A stretch of DNA of 64,000 nt. Origin: an uncultured Cohaesibacter sp. Its GTDB lineage: Bacteria; Pseudomonadota; Alphaproteobacteria; Rhizobiales; Cohaesibacteraceae. This document shows positions 1 through 8,953 of this stretch, piece after piece. How positions within the stretch are numbered: position 1 is the first letter of the stretch; each line of letters opens with the position of its first letter. The DNA lies in contig NZ_OY781091.1 of the NCBI RefSeq assembly GCF_963676275.1, positions 4,409,001 through 4,473,000 on the forward strand, given 5' to 3'. The notes under the pieces are model-generated. The model was not told where the DNA came from. It made no database searches and saw only the letters and a list, made by a program, of their open reading frames with translations. The translations under genes were made by a program, and so were the position numbers.

Positions 1-404
1 GTTTCACGATTCTGGTGCTGGTGGTCACGGCCACCGTACTGACCGTCGTCTTTGCCACCCGATCCGCCATGTCCGGCAACAAGGAGACCATCGAGGTGCT
101 CCATTTCGTGGGTGCCAGCAACAAATTCATCGCCGGAGAGTTCCAGCGCAAATTCTTCACACTGGGCCTGCAGGGGGCGCTGGCCGGAGGCGGCACGGCC
201 GTGCTGACCTTCCTCATCATCCAGTTGCTGCTGCGCGCGCAGGAAGGTTCGGCAGCCCTTGACCAGATGCAGGCTCTGCTCGGCGTGGTGCAACTGGGGC
301 TCAATGCCTATCTTGGCACCTTGGCGCTGGTCATCCTGATCGCCATTTTCACCGCAATCACAACACGATTGACTGTTATGAACACGTTGAAAAAGCTGTC
401 GTGA
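1..404 (+). CDS. ftsX: Cell division protein FtsX, C-terminal part
   Basis: This is the end of a reading frame that enters from the left edge, so the start is missing. FtsX is the membrane partner of the ATPase FtsE; the complex couples the divisome to peptidoglycan hydrolysis at the inner membrane. The visible 130 or so residues hold a hydrophobic segment, the loop with 'KETIEVLHFVGAS' that is typical of FtsX, and two further membrane segments near the end, as in the family's C-terminal half. ydcF and plsC follow on the same strand; ftsE-ftsX-ydcF-plsC order is familiar in alphaproteobacteria. Identification rests on the loop, topology and context. Confidence 0.87.
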   Translation, partial: FTILVLVVTATVLTVVFATRSAMSGNKETIEVLHFVGASNKFIAGEFQRKFFTLGLQGALAGGGTAVLTFLIIQLLLRAQEGSAALDQMQALLGVVQLGLNAYLGTLALVILIAIFTAITTRLTVMNTLKKLS

Positions 405-474
405 GCCTGTTTTGTCTCGACATGCCGCTCCCGAATGCGGATAAGACATAAATCAAGAAAAAGCCGGATCCAGA

Positions 475-1116
475 ATGCCTGAAGCCAACACCCAGTCGAG
501 ATATGCCCTTGGGAAAGTGATCGTCGCACTTTTCATGGTCGCCCTTCTCTCGCTGTGCGCGTTGCTGATCGGCTGGACCCTCTTCATCGGCTATGCGCTG
601 ACTGCGAGCGAAAGCCCACCCCGACAGGCAGATGCAATCGTGGTTGTCACCGGCGGAGCCGGTCGGCTGGAGCGCGCCATCAATCTGCTCAAGGATGGCA
701 AGGGCCGTAAATTGCTGATTTCAGGCGTGCATTACAGAAATACCAGCAAGACCTTTCTCTCCCGCTTCAATCTCGACAAGGAAACCATCAATTGTTGCGT
801 CGATCTGGACAGGGAAGCGCTTAACACTGTGGCCAATGCCACCCAGACAGCGCTATGGGCAAAAGAAAACAGTTTCAAAAGCTTGATCATCGTCACCAGC
901 GCCTATCACATGCCCCGCACCCTGCTGGAAATGCGCCGGGCTGCCCCCGAGGTCGAGTTTCAGAGTGATCTGGTGGCAGGCCCCACCCGTCGCCCTCTCT
1001 GGTCGCGCCTGACCAACTGGAACACGGTGCATCTGCTCACCAAGGAGTATTTCAAACTGCTCGCCTCGGTTCTTCATGGTACAACGGAAAGACTGTTGAG
1101 CCATCGCGGCAAATGA
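475..1116 (+). CDS. YdcF-like DUF218 membrane protein
   Basis: A 213-residue protein with one N-terminal membrane segment (about residues 13-38) and a DUF218 (YdcF/SanA/ElyC) domain. The family signature is visible as 'DAIVVVTGGAGRLERA' near residue 60 and 'VTSAYHMPRTLLEMRR' near residue 145. Family members act at the envelope; ElyC and SanA affect peptidoglycan or surface polysaccharide physiology, but the chemistry is unresolved. It sits 70 bases after ftsX and about 110 before plsC on the same strand, so an envelope role in an operon is likely. The ATG has a weak GGA-type ribosome site. Confidence 0.85.
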   Translation: MPEANTQSRYALGKVIVALFMVALLSLCALLIGWTLFIGYALTASESPPRQADAIVVVTGGAGRLERAINLLKDGKGRKLLISGVHYRNTSKTFLSRFNLDKETINCCVDLDREALNTVANATQTALWAKENSFKSLIIVTSAYHMPRTLLEMRRAAPEVEFQSDLVAGPTRRPLWSRLTNWNTVHLLTKEYFKLLASVLHGTTERLLSHRGK

Positions 1117-1226
1117 AGCATATGGCAACAAGGCCAAAGCTGCGCTCGGCAGCAAGCTTGCAGCTTGGGCAAAAGGCCTAACAGCGCGCCATTTTCACCT
1201 CATCTTTACAGCTATGCGCTACATCG

Positions 1227-2030
1227 ATGAGACAAACGCTTTCAATGACACAAGCGGACCAAACCCAGATGCTGATTATTCGCTCCGTCCTTTTCAATGC
1301 GGCATTCTATCTGTCGACCGCCCTGATGCTGATCCTCGCCATCTTCACCTACCCGCTGCCGCGCCGATATCTGATCGGGCTGGCTGGCGTCTGGGCCCAC
1401 GTCTGCATCTGGTTGTTTACCTTCATTGTCGGAGGCAGCTATGAAGTCCGCGGAGCAGAAAAGCTGCCCAAGGGCAAGAGCATCATTCTGGCATCCAAGC
1501 ATATGAGCGCGTTTGAAACCTTCGCGCTGGTGCCGCTGGTGGATGACCCGTTATTCATTCTCAAGCGCGAATTGCTGCGCTATCCGCTGTTTGGCTGGGC
1601 CCTGCTGAAAACAGACATGATCCCGATCGACCGCAGCGCCGGTCTCAAGGCCCTGCGAGGCATGCTGGTCGAAGCCCGGCGCAAGATGACTGCGGACAAT
1701 CGCCAGCTCATCATCTTCCCGGAAGGAACCCGCAGACGACCGGACACCGAACCGGCTTATAAATACGGCATCAGCCATATCTATCATGCCCTTAATGTAC
1801 CCTGTTATCCGGTGGCGCTGAATACTGGCCTGTTCTGGCCCAAGGGCAGCCCGATTCGCCGTTCAGGCAAGATCATCATCGAGATTCTGCCCCCCATAGA
1901 GCCCGGAATGGAAATGAAGGGATTTTTCAAACAACTTAGTGAAATCATAGAATCACATTCAAATCGGCTGATTTCCGAAGCCCGGGCAGCCAATGACAAG
2001 CTACCTTTGCCGCCGACATGTGACGCCTAG
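1227..2030 (+). CDS. plsC: 1-acyl-sn-glycerol-3-phosphate acyltransferase (PlsC family)
   Basis: A 267-residue acyltransferase of the PlsC family, which acylates lysophosphatidic acid to phosphatidic acid at the inner membrane. Hydrophobic segments lie at about residues 20-42 and 48-70. Block I reads 'SKHMSAFETFA', so the catalytic motif is H92-X4-E97 in place of the usual H-X4-D. Block III, 'FPEGTRRRP', lies near residue 165. No start has a good ribosome site: ATG codons at 1245 and 1269 are alternatives. It closes the ftsX-ydcF-plsC run. The chemistry is well supported; acyl and acceptor specificity cannot be read from sequence. Confidence 0.88.
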   Translation: MRQTLSMTQADQTQMLIIRSVLFNAAFYLSTALMLILAIFTYPLPRRYLIGLAGVWAHVCIWLFTFIVGGSYEVRGAEKLPKGKSIILASKHMSAFETFALVPLVDDPLFILKRELLRYPLFGWALLKTDMIPIDRSAGLKALRGMLVEARRKMTADNRQLIIFPEGTRRRPDTEPAYKYGISHIYHALNVPCYPVALNTGLFWPKGSPIRRSGKIIIEILPPIEPGMEMKGFFKQLSEIIESHSNRLISEARAANDKLPLPPTCDA

Positions 2031-2152
2031 ATTCTAAATGTTGTATTTTTGAAGAATCGCACTACATAATGTAGGCAAAGAAGCATTTGCATTTCAGGAT
2101 AGAATGTTCTACATTTGTTCTTATTGAAGACAAGATAGGTTGGGGAACAGAT

Positions 2153-2515
2153 ATGTCGTTGAGGGCCATTGGAGACTTTGCAGTCGACAGCCTACGCAAT
2201 CGTTTCTGCTACTGGCAGAGCGAGAGCGGCAATCGCTATATCTTCAGCCAGATCCCGAAAGAAGACATTTCCAGCTTTGAAGACTGCATCCTGCTGCTCG
2301 CCACCGAAAAGACGGGCTCGCAGCAACCGCAATTGCAATGGATCGGTGAAATATCCGACTTGTCACCGCTGGCTTTCCGCAACATAGAGCCCGCCCAAGT
2401 CAAGGATCTCGTTGTCTATGTCCATCTGCTCTCGGGCAGTAAAACGGAGCGTGAGCAGGTCATTGCGGACTTGTCGCGCGATGCCGGACGGGAAATCTGC
2501 CGCCTGAGCGCCTGA
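2153..2515 (+). CDS. Small conserved-looking hypothetical protein
   Basis: A 120-residue soluble protein that I do not recognise. The chosen ATG is preceded by GGGGAACAG; the frame stays open about 66 bases upstream but without a better start. There is no signal peptide or membrane segment. The composition is mixed, with several aromatic residues near the N-terminus ('FCYWQSESGNRYIF') and an acidic, hydrophobic middle. It lies between plsC and the convergent chaC-like gene, 120 bases after plsC. Codon use resembles its neighbours, so it is probably a real native gene. Confidence 0.6.
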   Translation: MSLRAIGDFAVDSLRNRFCYWQSESGNRYIFSQIPKEDISSFEDCILLLATEKTGSQQPQLQWIGEISDLSPLAFRNIEPAQVKDLVVYVHLLSGSKTEREQVIADLSRDAGREICRLSA

Positions 2516-2549
2516 TCTGTTCCAGCCAGATCCATCAAGTTGCCCGAGG

Positions 2550-3095
2550 CTACTGCCCCACAGCCCGCAAACGCTCGGCCAGCGCGAACAGTTCTTCATC
2601 CTCGATATCGATATCCTTGAGATGATCCACCGTGTTGAGCACATAATCGATATTCGGCCCGGCCTCGCCGTGGCTTGTCTGCACGATCTTGACCTGCTCT
2701 TCCAGCGAAAGCCTGCCGGCATATTGTTCGTGCCCGACATCGGCAACATAGGTTACCGCATCCACGATAAACGGCGCACCCTCCACCTTATCCGATGAGA
2801 TCGCCACCGGCACGACCTCCTCGAGATAGACCGAGGTGACCTGCTCGCGGGCCCGCAAATAGTCGATCACCGCATCGCGCTGATCGGCCGCGACCCGAAA
2901 AAGCATTCCCTGACAGGATCCCCCCGCGCTCAACCCCATGACAAGGCCGGGCTTTTCCGGCGATCCGCGATAGACATGGGAATAGACGCAAAGAGCCCGA
3001 TGATAGCCCTCAAGGCTGCCAACATGGGACTCCTCATAAGGAAATCCGGGCCGCCACATGAGAGAGCCATAGCCAAAGACCCAAAGATCGCGCAT
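2550..3095 (-). CDS. ChaC-like gamma-glutamylcyclotransferase
   Basis: A 181-residue protein of the ChaC/GGCT family, cytosolic enzymes that release 5-oxoproline from gamma-glutamyl groups; ChaC members degrade glutathione. The nucleotide-fold signature 'VFGYGSLMWRPGF' is at the N-terminus and the probable catalytic Glu lies in 'LRAREQVTSVYLEEVV', about 85 residues in. The start at 3095 is chosen because GGAGG sits 8 bases upstream; in-frame ATGs further upstream (for example 3110) lack a comparable site. It is transcribed towards the small unknown gene and divergently from the DUF2125 gene. Substrate not provable from sequence. Confidence 0.85.
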   Translation of the reverse strand: MRDLWVFGYGSLMWRPGFPYEESHVGSLEGYHRALCVYSHVYRGSPEKPGLVMGLSAGGSCQGMLFRVAADQRDAVIDYLRAREQVTSVYLEEVVPVAISSDKVEGAPFIVDAVTYVADVGHEQYAGRLSLEEQVKIVQTSHGEAGPNIDYVLNTVDHLKDIDIEDEELFALAERLRAVGQ

Positions 3096-3232
3096 TCCAT
3101 CTGCCTCCATGAGCATTTCAATACACAATGCCGAACGAGTTGTTGCAACCGTCATGATTGCGCCATAAGAAGGCGCAACAAGAGACCTGAGATAACAATC
3201 CCGACTGACATTTGCAACAGAACGAGTGCCAA

Positions 3233-4288
3233 ATGCCTGCAGACAGCGCAGACCAGAAGTCCGAAATCAAGCATGGAAAAGGAAGCAAGCGCTTTCTCTG
3301 GAGCCTTGCGATCATCCTCATACTGCTTTTCTCAGCCTGGTCCGGTCTCTGGTATTACAGCTATAGCACCACCCAGACACAGGTGGATCGCATCGTCGCC
3401 AAAGAGATCAACGGCCAGAAAATCCTGACCTGCCACGATCAGGCGCTCGGCGGCTATCCTGTACGGCTGGCTCTTGATTGTTCATCCTTCAGCGCCATGG
3501 ATCCCGCGACAGGCTGGCAGGTGTCCGGCGGCCCGATGCAGGTTTACTGGCAGATTCACGAACCCACACGGGCCAGCATCAGGACCAGTTCCAGACTGCA
3601 TATTGAAAATGCGGCAATCGGGCAAAGCCTAGATGTCACCGGCGGTATGATAAAGGGCTCGGTGCTGCTTGCACCACCGGATCATGTCCAGACCGTCTCG
3701 CTGGAGGCTGAAGAGGCAACGCTGGTTTCCAACGATCCCTTCATTGGCCAATCTCTCGGCACGATCAAGGCGGACAGGCTCGCCTTCCAACTGAGCCCGA
3801 CGGCTGAGAGCGACAGTGATATCGAGCTGTCTCTGGAGGCCAGCGAGCTTGCCATCAAACAGATTCCGATCCTGAATGGAGAAATAAAATTCACCGCCAT
3901 CGGCGGGCTTGATGCCCTGATGCAGGATCGCAACAACCCTGCGGCCCTCTGGCTGCGCCAGTCAGGCAAGATTGCCAATATCGATGGCAGACTGGAAGTG
4001 GGACAGAAAACCCTGAAACTGACGGGCGACATAGCCTTCAATCAGGCCGGCCTTGCCAATGGCATTCTGAGACTACGCATTCTCAATCCCAGCATCGAAA
4101 CAGCCAAGGTCAAGCAGACCCTGTCTGCCGAACGCGATGGTTTCAACGGCCCGCTGACAGGGCTGCAACTGATGGGCAAACCGATCAGAGACGGTGATCT
4201 CGTCGGCTCGGAAGTGAAGATCAAGCTGGTCAATGGCGCCATGAAGGCAGGCTTCCTGCCTTTGGGAAACCTGCCGCCATTGCGTTAA
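3233..4288 (+). CDS. DUF2125 envelope protein
   Basis: A 351-residue protein with an N-terminal anchor (about residues 20-42) followed by a long beta-rich periplasmic region. The stretch 'CHDQALGGYPVRLALDCSS' matches the conserved Cys...GYP...Cys motif of the alphaproteobacterial DUF2125 family, which has no assigned function. The ATG at 3233 is preferred to an in-frame TTG 21 bases upstream; neither has a strong ribosome site. It converges on tyrC. The extracytoplasmic beta-rich character recalls AsmA-like envelope proteins, but that comparison is my inference. Confidence 0.8.
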   Translation: MPADSADQKSEIKHGKGSKRFLWSLAIILILLFSAWSGLWYYSYSTTQTQVDRIVAKEINGQKILTCHDQALGGYPVRLALDCSSFSAMDPATGWQVSGGPMQVYWQIHEPTRASIRTSSRLHIENAAIGQSLDVTGGMIKGSVLLAPPDHVQTVSLEAEEATLVSNDPFIGQSLGTIKADRLAFQLSPTAESDSDIELSLEASELAIKQIPILNGEIKFTAIGGLDALMQDRNNPAALWLRQSGKIANIDGRLEVGQKTLKLTGDIAFNQAGLANGILRLRILNPSIETAKVKQTLSAERDGFNGPLTGLQLMGKPIRDGDLVGSEVKIKLVNGAMKAGFLPLGNLPPLR

Positions 4289-4327
4289 GCCGATTGCCCA
4301 GCCGCATGACCAGCCAGATGCGAAGCC

Positions 4328-5302
4328 TCAACTTCCGGTATATTCGTGATCGTCACTGCTCATGGCCGGAGCATGGGTCTCGCCATCCTTGAGATGACGG
4401 CCAAAGTCTGACGCGGCAATTTCCTGACCGGCATCAATGATCGAGCGGCGGATCGAGCGGGTGCGCGAGAAAAGCTCGAACAATGCATCCCCGTCGCCCC
4501 AGCGAATGGCCCGCTGCAATGCGGTCAGATCTTCAGTGAAGCGCCCCAGCATCTCCAGCGCGGCTTCCTTGTTATGCAGGAAGACATCGCGCCACATGGT
4601 CGGATCGGACGCGGCGATACGGGTAAAGTCACGGAAACCACCGGCAGAATATTTGATCACCTCGGAGTTGGTCACCATTTCCAGATCCGATGCCGTGCCC
4701 ACGATATTATAGGCGATCAGATGTGGCAGATGGGATGTGATGGCCAGCACATTGTCATGATGATGGGCATCCATCAACTCGACGTTGGAGCCGACCGTCG
4801 ACCAGAAAGTCCTGACCTTCTCAACGGCCGCTTCATCGGTGCCTTCCGGTGGCGTCAGAATGCACCAGCGATTGATGAACAATTCGGCAAAGCCAGCATC
4901 AGGGCCGGACTCCTCGGTACCGGCAATCGGATGGCCGGGAACGAAATGCACATGAGAAGGCAGATGTGGCTGCATCTGGCGGATGATCGACATTTTGACA
5001 GAGCCGACATCGGTGACAATGGCTCCCTCTTTCAGGTGAGGGGCAATCACCTTGGCAACCGCCTCGCAAACACCGACCGGGGTGCAGACCACCACGAAAT
5101 CGGCATCCTTGACGCTTTCAGCCATATCCTGATGATAACTGTCTCCCAAGCCCAGCTCTTCTGCCCTGCCCAGAGTGGCAGCAGAGCGCGTGTGAACAGC
5201 CACATGCTCGACCAGCCCCTTCTGTCTGGCTGCCAAAGATATCGAAGACCCCAACAGACCGATACCGATCAGGGCCATACGCTTGAAAAGAAAGTCAGTC
5301 AT
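4328..5302 (-). CDS. tyrC: Prephenate/arogenate dehydrogenase (TyrC type)
   Basis: A 324-residue NAD(P)-dependent enzyme that oxidatively decarboxylates prephenate (or arogenate) for tyrosine synthesis in the cytosol. The Rossmann motif G13-I-G-L-L-G18 starts the protein and the family's 'PGHPIAGTEESGP' active-site stretch lies near residue 120, followed by the helical C-terminal domain. There is no ACT domain, as in short TyrC/cyclohexadienyl dehydrogenases. It begins 4 bases after the hisC stop, so the two are translationally close and surely cotranscribed. Cofactor and substrate preference cannot be fixed from sequence. Confidence 0.92.
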   Translation of the reverse strand: MTDFLFKRMALIGIGLLGSSISLAARQKGLVEHVAVHTRSAATLGRAEELGLGDSYHQDMAESVKDADFVVVCTPVGVCEAVAKVIAPHLKEGAIVTDVGSVKMSIIRQMQPHLPSHVHFVPGHPIAGTEESGPDAGFAELFINRWCILTPPEGTDEAAVEKVRTFWSTVGSNVELMDAHHHDNVLAITSHLPHLIAYNIVGTASDLEMVTNSEVIKYSAGGFRDFTRIAASDPTMWRDVFLHNKEAALEMLGRFTEDLTALQRAIRWGDGDALFELFSRTRSIRRSIIDAGQEIAASDFGRHLKDGETHAPAMSSDDHEYTGS

Positions 5303-5306
5303 TCCA

Positions 5307-6416
5307 TTACCCTTTGAGGAATTCGGCCAAATGCCCGATCACGGCTTCGCAGGCCTCTGCGGTACCGATGGTCATGCGCAATGCATTGGGCAGGCCATAG
5401 GAGCCCACCAGACGCAGCACACAGCCCTTGGTCTGCAGGAACTTGTCTGCATCAAGTGCGCTCTTGCCTGCAATGTCCGGAAAATGGATGAGGATGAAGT
5501 TACCCACGCTCGGTGTAACCTTCAGCCCCAATTGCTCCAGCGCAGCGGTGGTTTTGGGCAACCATTCCGCATTGTGGCTCACGGCATTGCGAATGAAATC
5601 CTGATCGCGCAAGGCGGCGACACCGGCAGCCTGCGCGGCGCCGGAAATATTGAAGGGTGGCCGGATACGGTTCATGGCATCAATGATCGCCCGGGGGCCA
5701 TAGCACCAGCCAAGACGCAAGGCAGCCAGACCATAAACCTTCGAGAAGGTCCGCGTCATAACCACATTGTCGCTCATGGACGCCAATTCGACACCGGCTT
5801 CATAATCGCTGCTGGTTACGAATTCACTATAGGCGGCATCGAGCACCAGAACCACATGAGGCGGCAGCCCCGCATGCAGGCGGCGCACTTCAGAGGAAGG
5901 AATATAGGTGCCGGTGGGATTGTTCGGATTGGCAATAAAGACCATCTTGGTCTTCTCGGTCACGCAGGACAGGATGGCATCGACATCCGTCGTCAGATCC
6001 GTTTCCGGAGCCACGACGGGCTTGCCACCCGCGGCCATGATGGCAATCGGATAGACGGCAAAACCATATTGGCTATAGATCGCCTCGTCGCCCCTCTCAA
6101 GGAAGGTATAGCACAGCAGGCTGAGCACTTCGTCGGAGCCGGCGCCACACATGATCCGGTCAGGATGCAGACCATGAATCTCGCCAATCACCTCGCGCAA
6201 CACAACACTGCTACCATCCGGATAAAGCTCCAGATTGCCGGTCATCTGCCGGAAGGCATCCATCGCCTTCGAGCTTGCGCCGAAGGGGGATTCGTTGGAA
6301 GACAATTTGTGAATGGGCGCCGCCCCATCGATCTCGGCCTTGCCGGGAACATATAGCGGAATATCGAGAAGCCCATCGCGCGGTTGAGGCCGTTGGGGCT
6401 GTCCGGAAGAGGACAT
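5307..6416 (-). CDS. hisC: Histidinol-phosphate / aromatic aminotransferase
   Basis: A 369-residue class I/II PLP aminotransferase of the HisC family. 'NPNNPTG' is near residue 163, D193-A-A-Y196 contacts the cofactor, and the Schiff-base lysine is K226 in 'TRTFSKVYG'. The start at 6416 is fixed by AGGAG 7 bases upstream; a longer frame to 6494 lacks a site. HisC enzymes make histidinol phosphate, and many also transaminate phenylpyruvate and 4-hydroxyphenylpyruvate. Its place between a chorismate mutase gene and tyrC argues that aromatic transamination is a main job here (inference). Confidence 0.93.
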   Translation of the reverse strand: MSSSGQPQRPQPRDGLLDIPLYVPGKAEIDGAAPIHKLSSNESPFGASSKAMDAFRQMTGNLELYPDGSSVVLREVIGEIHGLHPDRIMCGAGSDEVLSLLCYTFLERGDEAIYSQYGFAVYPIAIMAAGGKPVVAPETDLTTDVDAILSCVTEKTKMVFIANPNNPTGTYIPSSEVRRLHAGLPPHVVLVLDAAYSEFVTSSDYEAGVELASMSDNVVMTRTFSKVYGLAALRLGWCYGPRAIIDAMNRIRPPFNISGAAQAAGVAALRDQDFIRNAVSHNAEWLPKTTAALEQLGLKVTPSVGNFILIHFPDIAGKSALDADKFLQTKGCVLRLVGSYGLPNALRMTIGTAEACEAVIGHLAEFLKG

Positions 6417-6574
6417 TTGACCACTCCTGAAAATTCTAAGGTCTGTTGTTGCTTCCGGCAGTCTTACAGCCAAGCCGGAAGGCCATTCAAGCAAAAAGCT
6501 CGGGCAAGGGGTTCAAAGGACCAGATTCCAGCGCAATAACAGAATTTTGCGAGAAGAAGGCACCACTTCATTGC

Positions 6575-7456
6575 CTATTCGGCAGCACCGAGCGCAATCG
6601 GCGTCCAGTAGCCGCCCACGACACCGCGAATATGCATCGGGTTGGCAGGCAGACGTGTCAGGCCCTCCACGGCAACATCGGCCACAGAGAAAGGCACCGC
6701 GACCAGACATTCGCAATGGCCCTCTTCCATGACGCAGGATATCAGACGCCCGCCGATCGCCCTGATGGCATCATGAACCCCGTCCTCGTGAGGAGCGGAA
6801 AGCGCCACCAGACGCATGTCCGGCACCGTGGTATCCATCAGCGGCATGGAAAGAATGAAGGCATCCAGATCAACCGGACGACCGGGCTGCTGAATGACCG
6901 GCAGGCGACCGATGATCTGCACCCCGTCACGCGACAGGGGGATCCACCATGCGCTCGTAGCTTCGCTCTGATTGGCCACCAGTCCCAGAACCGAACCATC
7001 ACCCTCGCGCACCTGTTCGATGACGCGGGCACTATCGGCAGCTTCCTTGAAGCCGACCGAGAATCCGAAATAGAAGCGGGCGACATCGCGCAATTCAACA
7101 CCGGGCTCGACAACCACATCGAACGGAGCCTGCATATGGGTAAAGGTTGCGATGATTTCGCGCCAGAGATGCTCCACAGTGGTGATGGGCAGAATGCCCC
7201 GATGACGACCGACCAGTCGGCGCATCATGTCCATCTCGCGGCCGGGGCGGAAAGCCGCGCCCGGCTTGTGGGTGCGCTTGACCGCAATAAGGGCCTGAAC
7301 GATCTCGCTGCGTTCAATCAAATGCCGATGAATGGCTTCATCAATGCTGTCAATGCGCTGGCGCAGCTCGTCCAGTGTCGGCTCGTCTTTTTCCCTGCCG
7401 CCATCAGGCCCTCCCTCGGAGGCTCCACCAGAGGTCCCTTTAGTGGTCTCAGTCAT
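6575..7456 (-). CDS. Chorismate mutase with long unassigned C-terminal region
   Basis: A 293-residue protein. Residues about 30-110 form an AroQ-type helical chorismate mutase ('LDELRQRIDSIDEAIHRHL', then 'RFRPGRE'-like 'FRPGREMDMMRRL'), converting chorismate to prephenate. The following 180 or so residues, from 'VVVEPGVELRDVARFYFG', lack the TRF motif of prephenate dehydratase and I cannot assign them; the end looks alpha/beta and could be ACT-like. An acidic, Gly-rich linker precedes the mutase. The start at 7456 follows AGGACGATC. It lies upstream of hisC and tyrC on the same strand with a 158-base gap, and diverges from metX. Confidence 0.85.
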   Translation of the reverse strand: MTETTKGTSGGASEGGPDGGREKDEPTLDELRQRIDSIDEAIHRHLIERSEIVQALIAVKRTHKPGAAFRPGREMDMMRRLVGRHRGILPITTVEHLWREIIATFTHMQAPFDVVVEPGVELRDVARFYFGFSVGFKEAADSARVIEQVREGDGSVLGLVANQSEATSAWWIPLSRDGVQIIGRLPVIQQPGRPVDLDAFILSMPLMDTTVPDMRLVALSAPHEDGVHDAIRAIGGRLISCVMEEGHCECLVAVPFSVADVAVEGLTRLPANPMHIRGVVGGYWTPIALGAAE

Positions 7457-7644
7457 GATCGTCCTGTCTTCGCGTCTTTTGTGCAAGCAGGACCTTCAGG
7501 CCACTTGCGCGCAGCCCGAAAAGCGGGCCATCCGTCCGGGAACCGGCGGTTTTCAGCGCAATCTCGCACGCATTTAATCGTATGGTATCCATTTGGCTGG
7601 ATAATAGTCTTAAAAGGGCGGCAGCATAAAAGCAAAGAAAAGAT

Positions 7645-7673
7645 TTGACTTGTACCACCATGCTCCCTAGCTA
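7645..7673 (+). promoter_or_regulatory. Sigma-70-type promoter of metXW
   Basis: TTGACT, a 17-base spacer and TAGCTA form a good housekeeping promoter ending about 48 bases before the metX ATG. The predicted leader is only about 40 bases, too short for an aptamer, so riboswitch control is not supported. Confidence 0.55.
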
Positions 7674-7720
7674 CTTTGCACAAGACATAAAAACCAGTCC
7701 GTCTTTGGAGAAAATGCCCG

Positions 7721-8953
7721 ATGAACAGTCCGACCGACAGCACCGATCCGCAAACCGGAGCGAAAAGTCGGGAAGAGCGTGCCCATCACGAAGCCCTGTC
7801 GCCTTCCAGCCGAAGCGTCACCTTCGGTGCGGACAAGCCGCTTAAGCTTGATGCTGGCGGAGAATTGACGCCCTTCACCATTGCCTATGAAACCTATGGC
7901 CACCTCAATGAGGAACGCTCCAACGCCATCCTCGTCTTCCATGCGCTCACGGGCGATCAATATGCCGCCTCCCCTTCGCCGGTCACCGGCAAGGATGGCT
8001 GGTGGTCCACCATGATCGGAGCGGGCAAACCGATCGATACCGACCGTTATTTCGTCATCTGTTCCAACGTGCTCGGCGGCTGTTCCGGCTCCACCGGCCC
8101 CGCTTCCATCAATCCGGCAACGGGCAAGGCCTATGGCCTCGACCTGCCGGTCATCACCGTGTCCGACATGGTCCGCGCCCAGACGATGCTGATCGACCAT
8201 CTGGGCATCGACAAGCTGTTCAGCGTCATCGGCGGCTCCATGGGCGGCATGCAGGCGATGCAATGGGCGGCGAGCTATCCCGAACGGGTCAATTCGGCCA
8301 TCCTGATTGCCACCGCCTCGCATCATTCCTCCCAGAATATCGCCTTCTACGAGGTGGGTCGACAGGCCGTGATGGCCGATCTGGATTGGCATGGCGGACG
8401 CTATTATGACCATGGCATCACCCCGCGCAAGGGCTTGGCAGTGGCCCGCATGGCCGCTCATGTGACCTATATGTCCGAGCAATCCCTGCAGAGCAAATTT
8501 GGCCGGAACCTGCAAAACAGCACCGAGAAGGCCTTCTCCTTCGATGCCGAATTCGAGATCGAGAGCTATCTGCATCATCAGGGCATGACCTTCGTCGACC
8601 GGTTCGACGCCAATTCCTATCTCTATGTCACCCGGGCGATGGACTATTTCGATCTTGCCGCCGATTATGACGGTCAGCTGGCCAAGGCCTTCATGGGAAC
8701 GAAAACCCGCTTCTGCGTGGTCTCCTTCACCTCCGACTGGCATTTCCCCACCGCAGCCAGCCGCACCATCGTGCATGCGCTCAATGCGGCGGGAGCCTCG
8801 GTCAGCTTCGTTGAAATCGACAGCGACAAGGGCCATGACGCCTTCCTGCTGGAAGAGCCGGAATTCTTCGATGCCATCAACGGCTTCCTGCACTCGGCAG
8901 ACCGCAGCAACGGCCTTGCCGACCCATCCGATGAAGCGAAGGATCACCCATGA
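7721..8953 (+). CDS. metX: Homoserine O-acyltransferase MetX
   Basis: A 410-residue alpha/beta hydrolase-fold enzyme that activates homoserine (with acetyl- or succinyl-CoA) for methionine synthesis. The nucleophile is S173 in 'GGSMGGMQ'; the acid and base lie in 'SFTSDWHFP' and 'DKGHDAFLL' near the C-terminus, completing the Ser-Asp-His triad. The first 30 residues are a polar extension. Its stop overlaps the metW start by 4 bases (ATGA), which implies translational coupling. MetX-type enzymes can use either acyl donor, so acetyl versus succinyl specificity is left open. Confidence 0.94.
   Translation: MNSPTDSTDPQTGAKSREERAHHEALSPSSRSVTFGADKPLKLDAGGELTPFTIAYETYGHLNEERSNAILVFHALTGDQYAASPSPVTGKDGWWSTMIGAGKPIDTDRYFVICSNVLGGCSGSTGPASINPATGKAYGLDLPVITVSDMVRAQTMLIDHLGIDKLFSVIGGSMGGMQAMQWAASYPERVNSAILIATASHHSSQNIAFYEVGRQAVMADLDWHGGRYYDHGITPRKGLAVARMAAHVTYMSEQSLQSKFGRNLQNSTEKAFSFDAEFEIESYLHHQGMTFVDRFDANSYLYVTRAMDYFDLAADYDGQLAKAFMGTKTRFCVVSFTSDWHFPTAASRTIVHALNAAGASVSFVEIDSDKGHDAFLLEEPEFFDAINGFLHSADRSNGLADPSDEAKDHP

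Noticed and set aside
5283-6356. Open frame antisense to hisC (357 codons)
   Set aside because: Shadow of the hisC frame without features of a real protein.
7457-7720. Possible SAM riboswitch before metX
   Set aside because: A good promoter leaves a leader of only about 40 bases, and I could not find the SAM-II core pattern in either direction.
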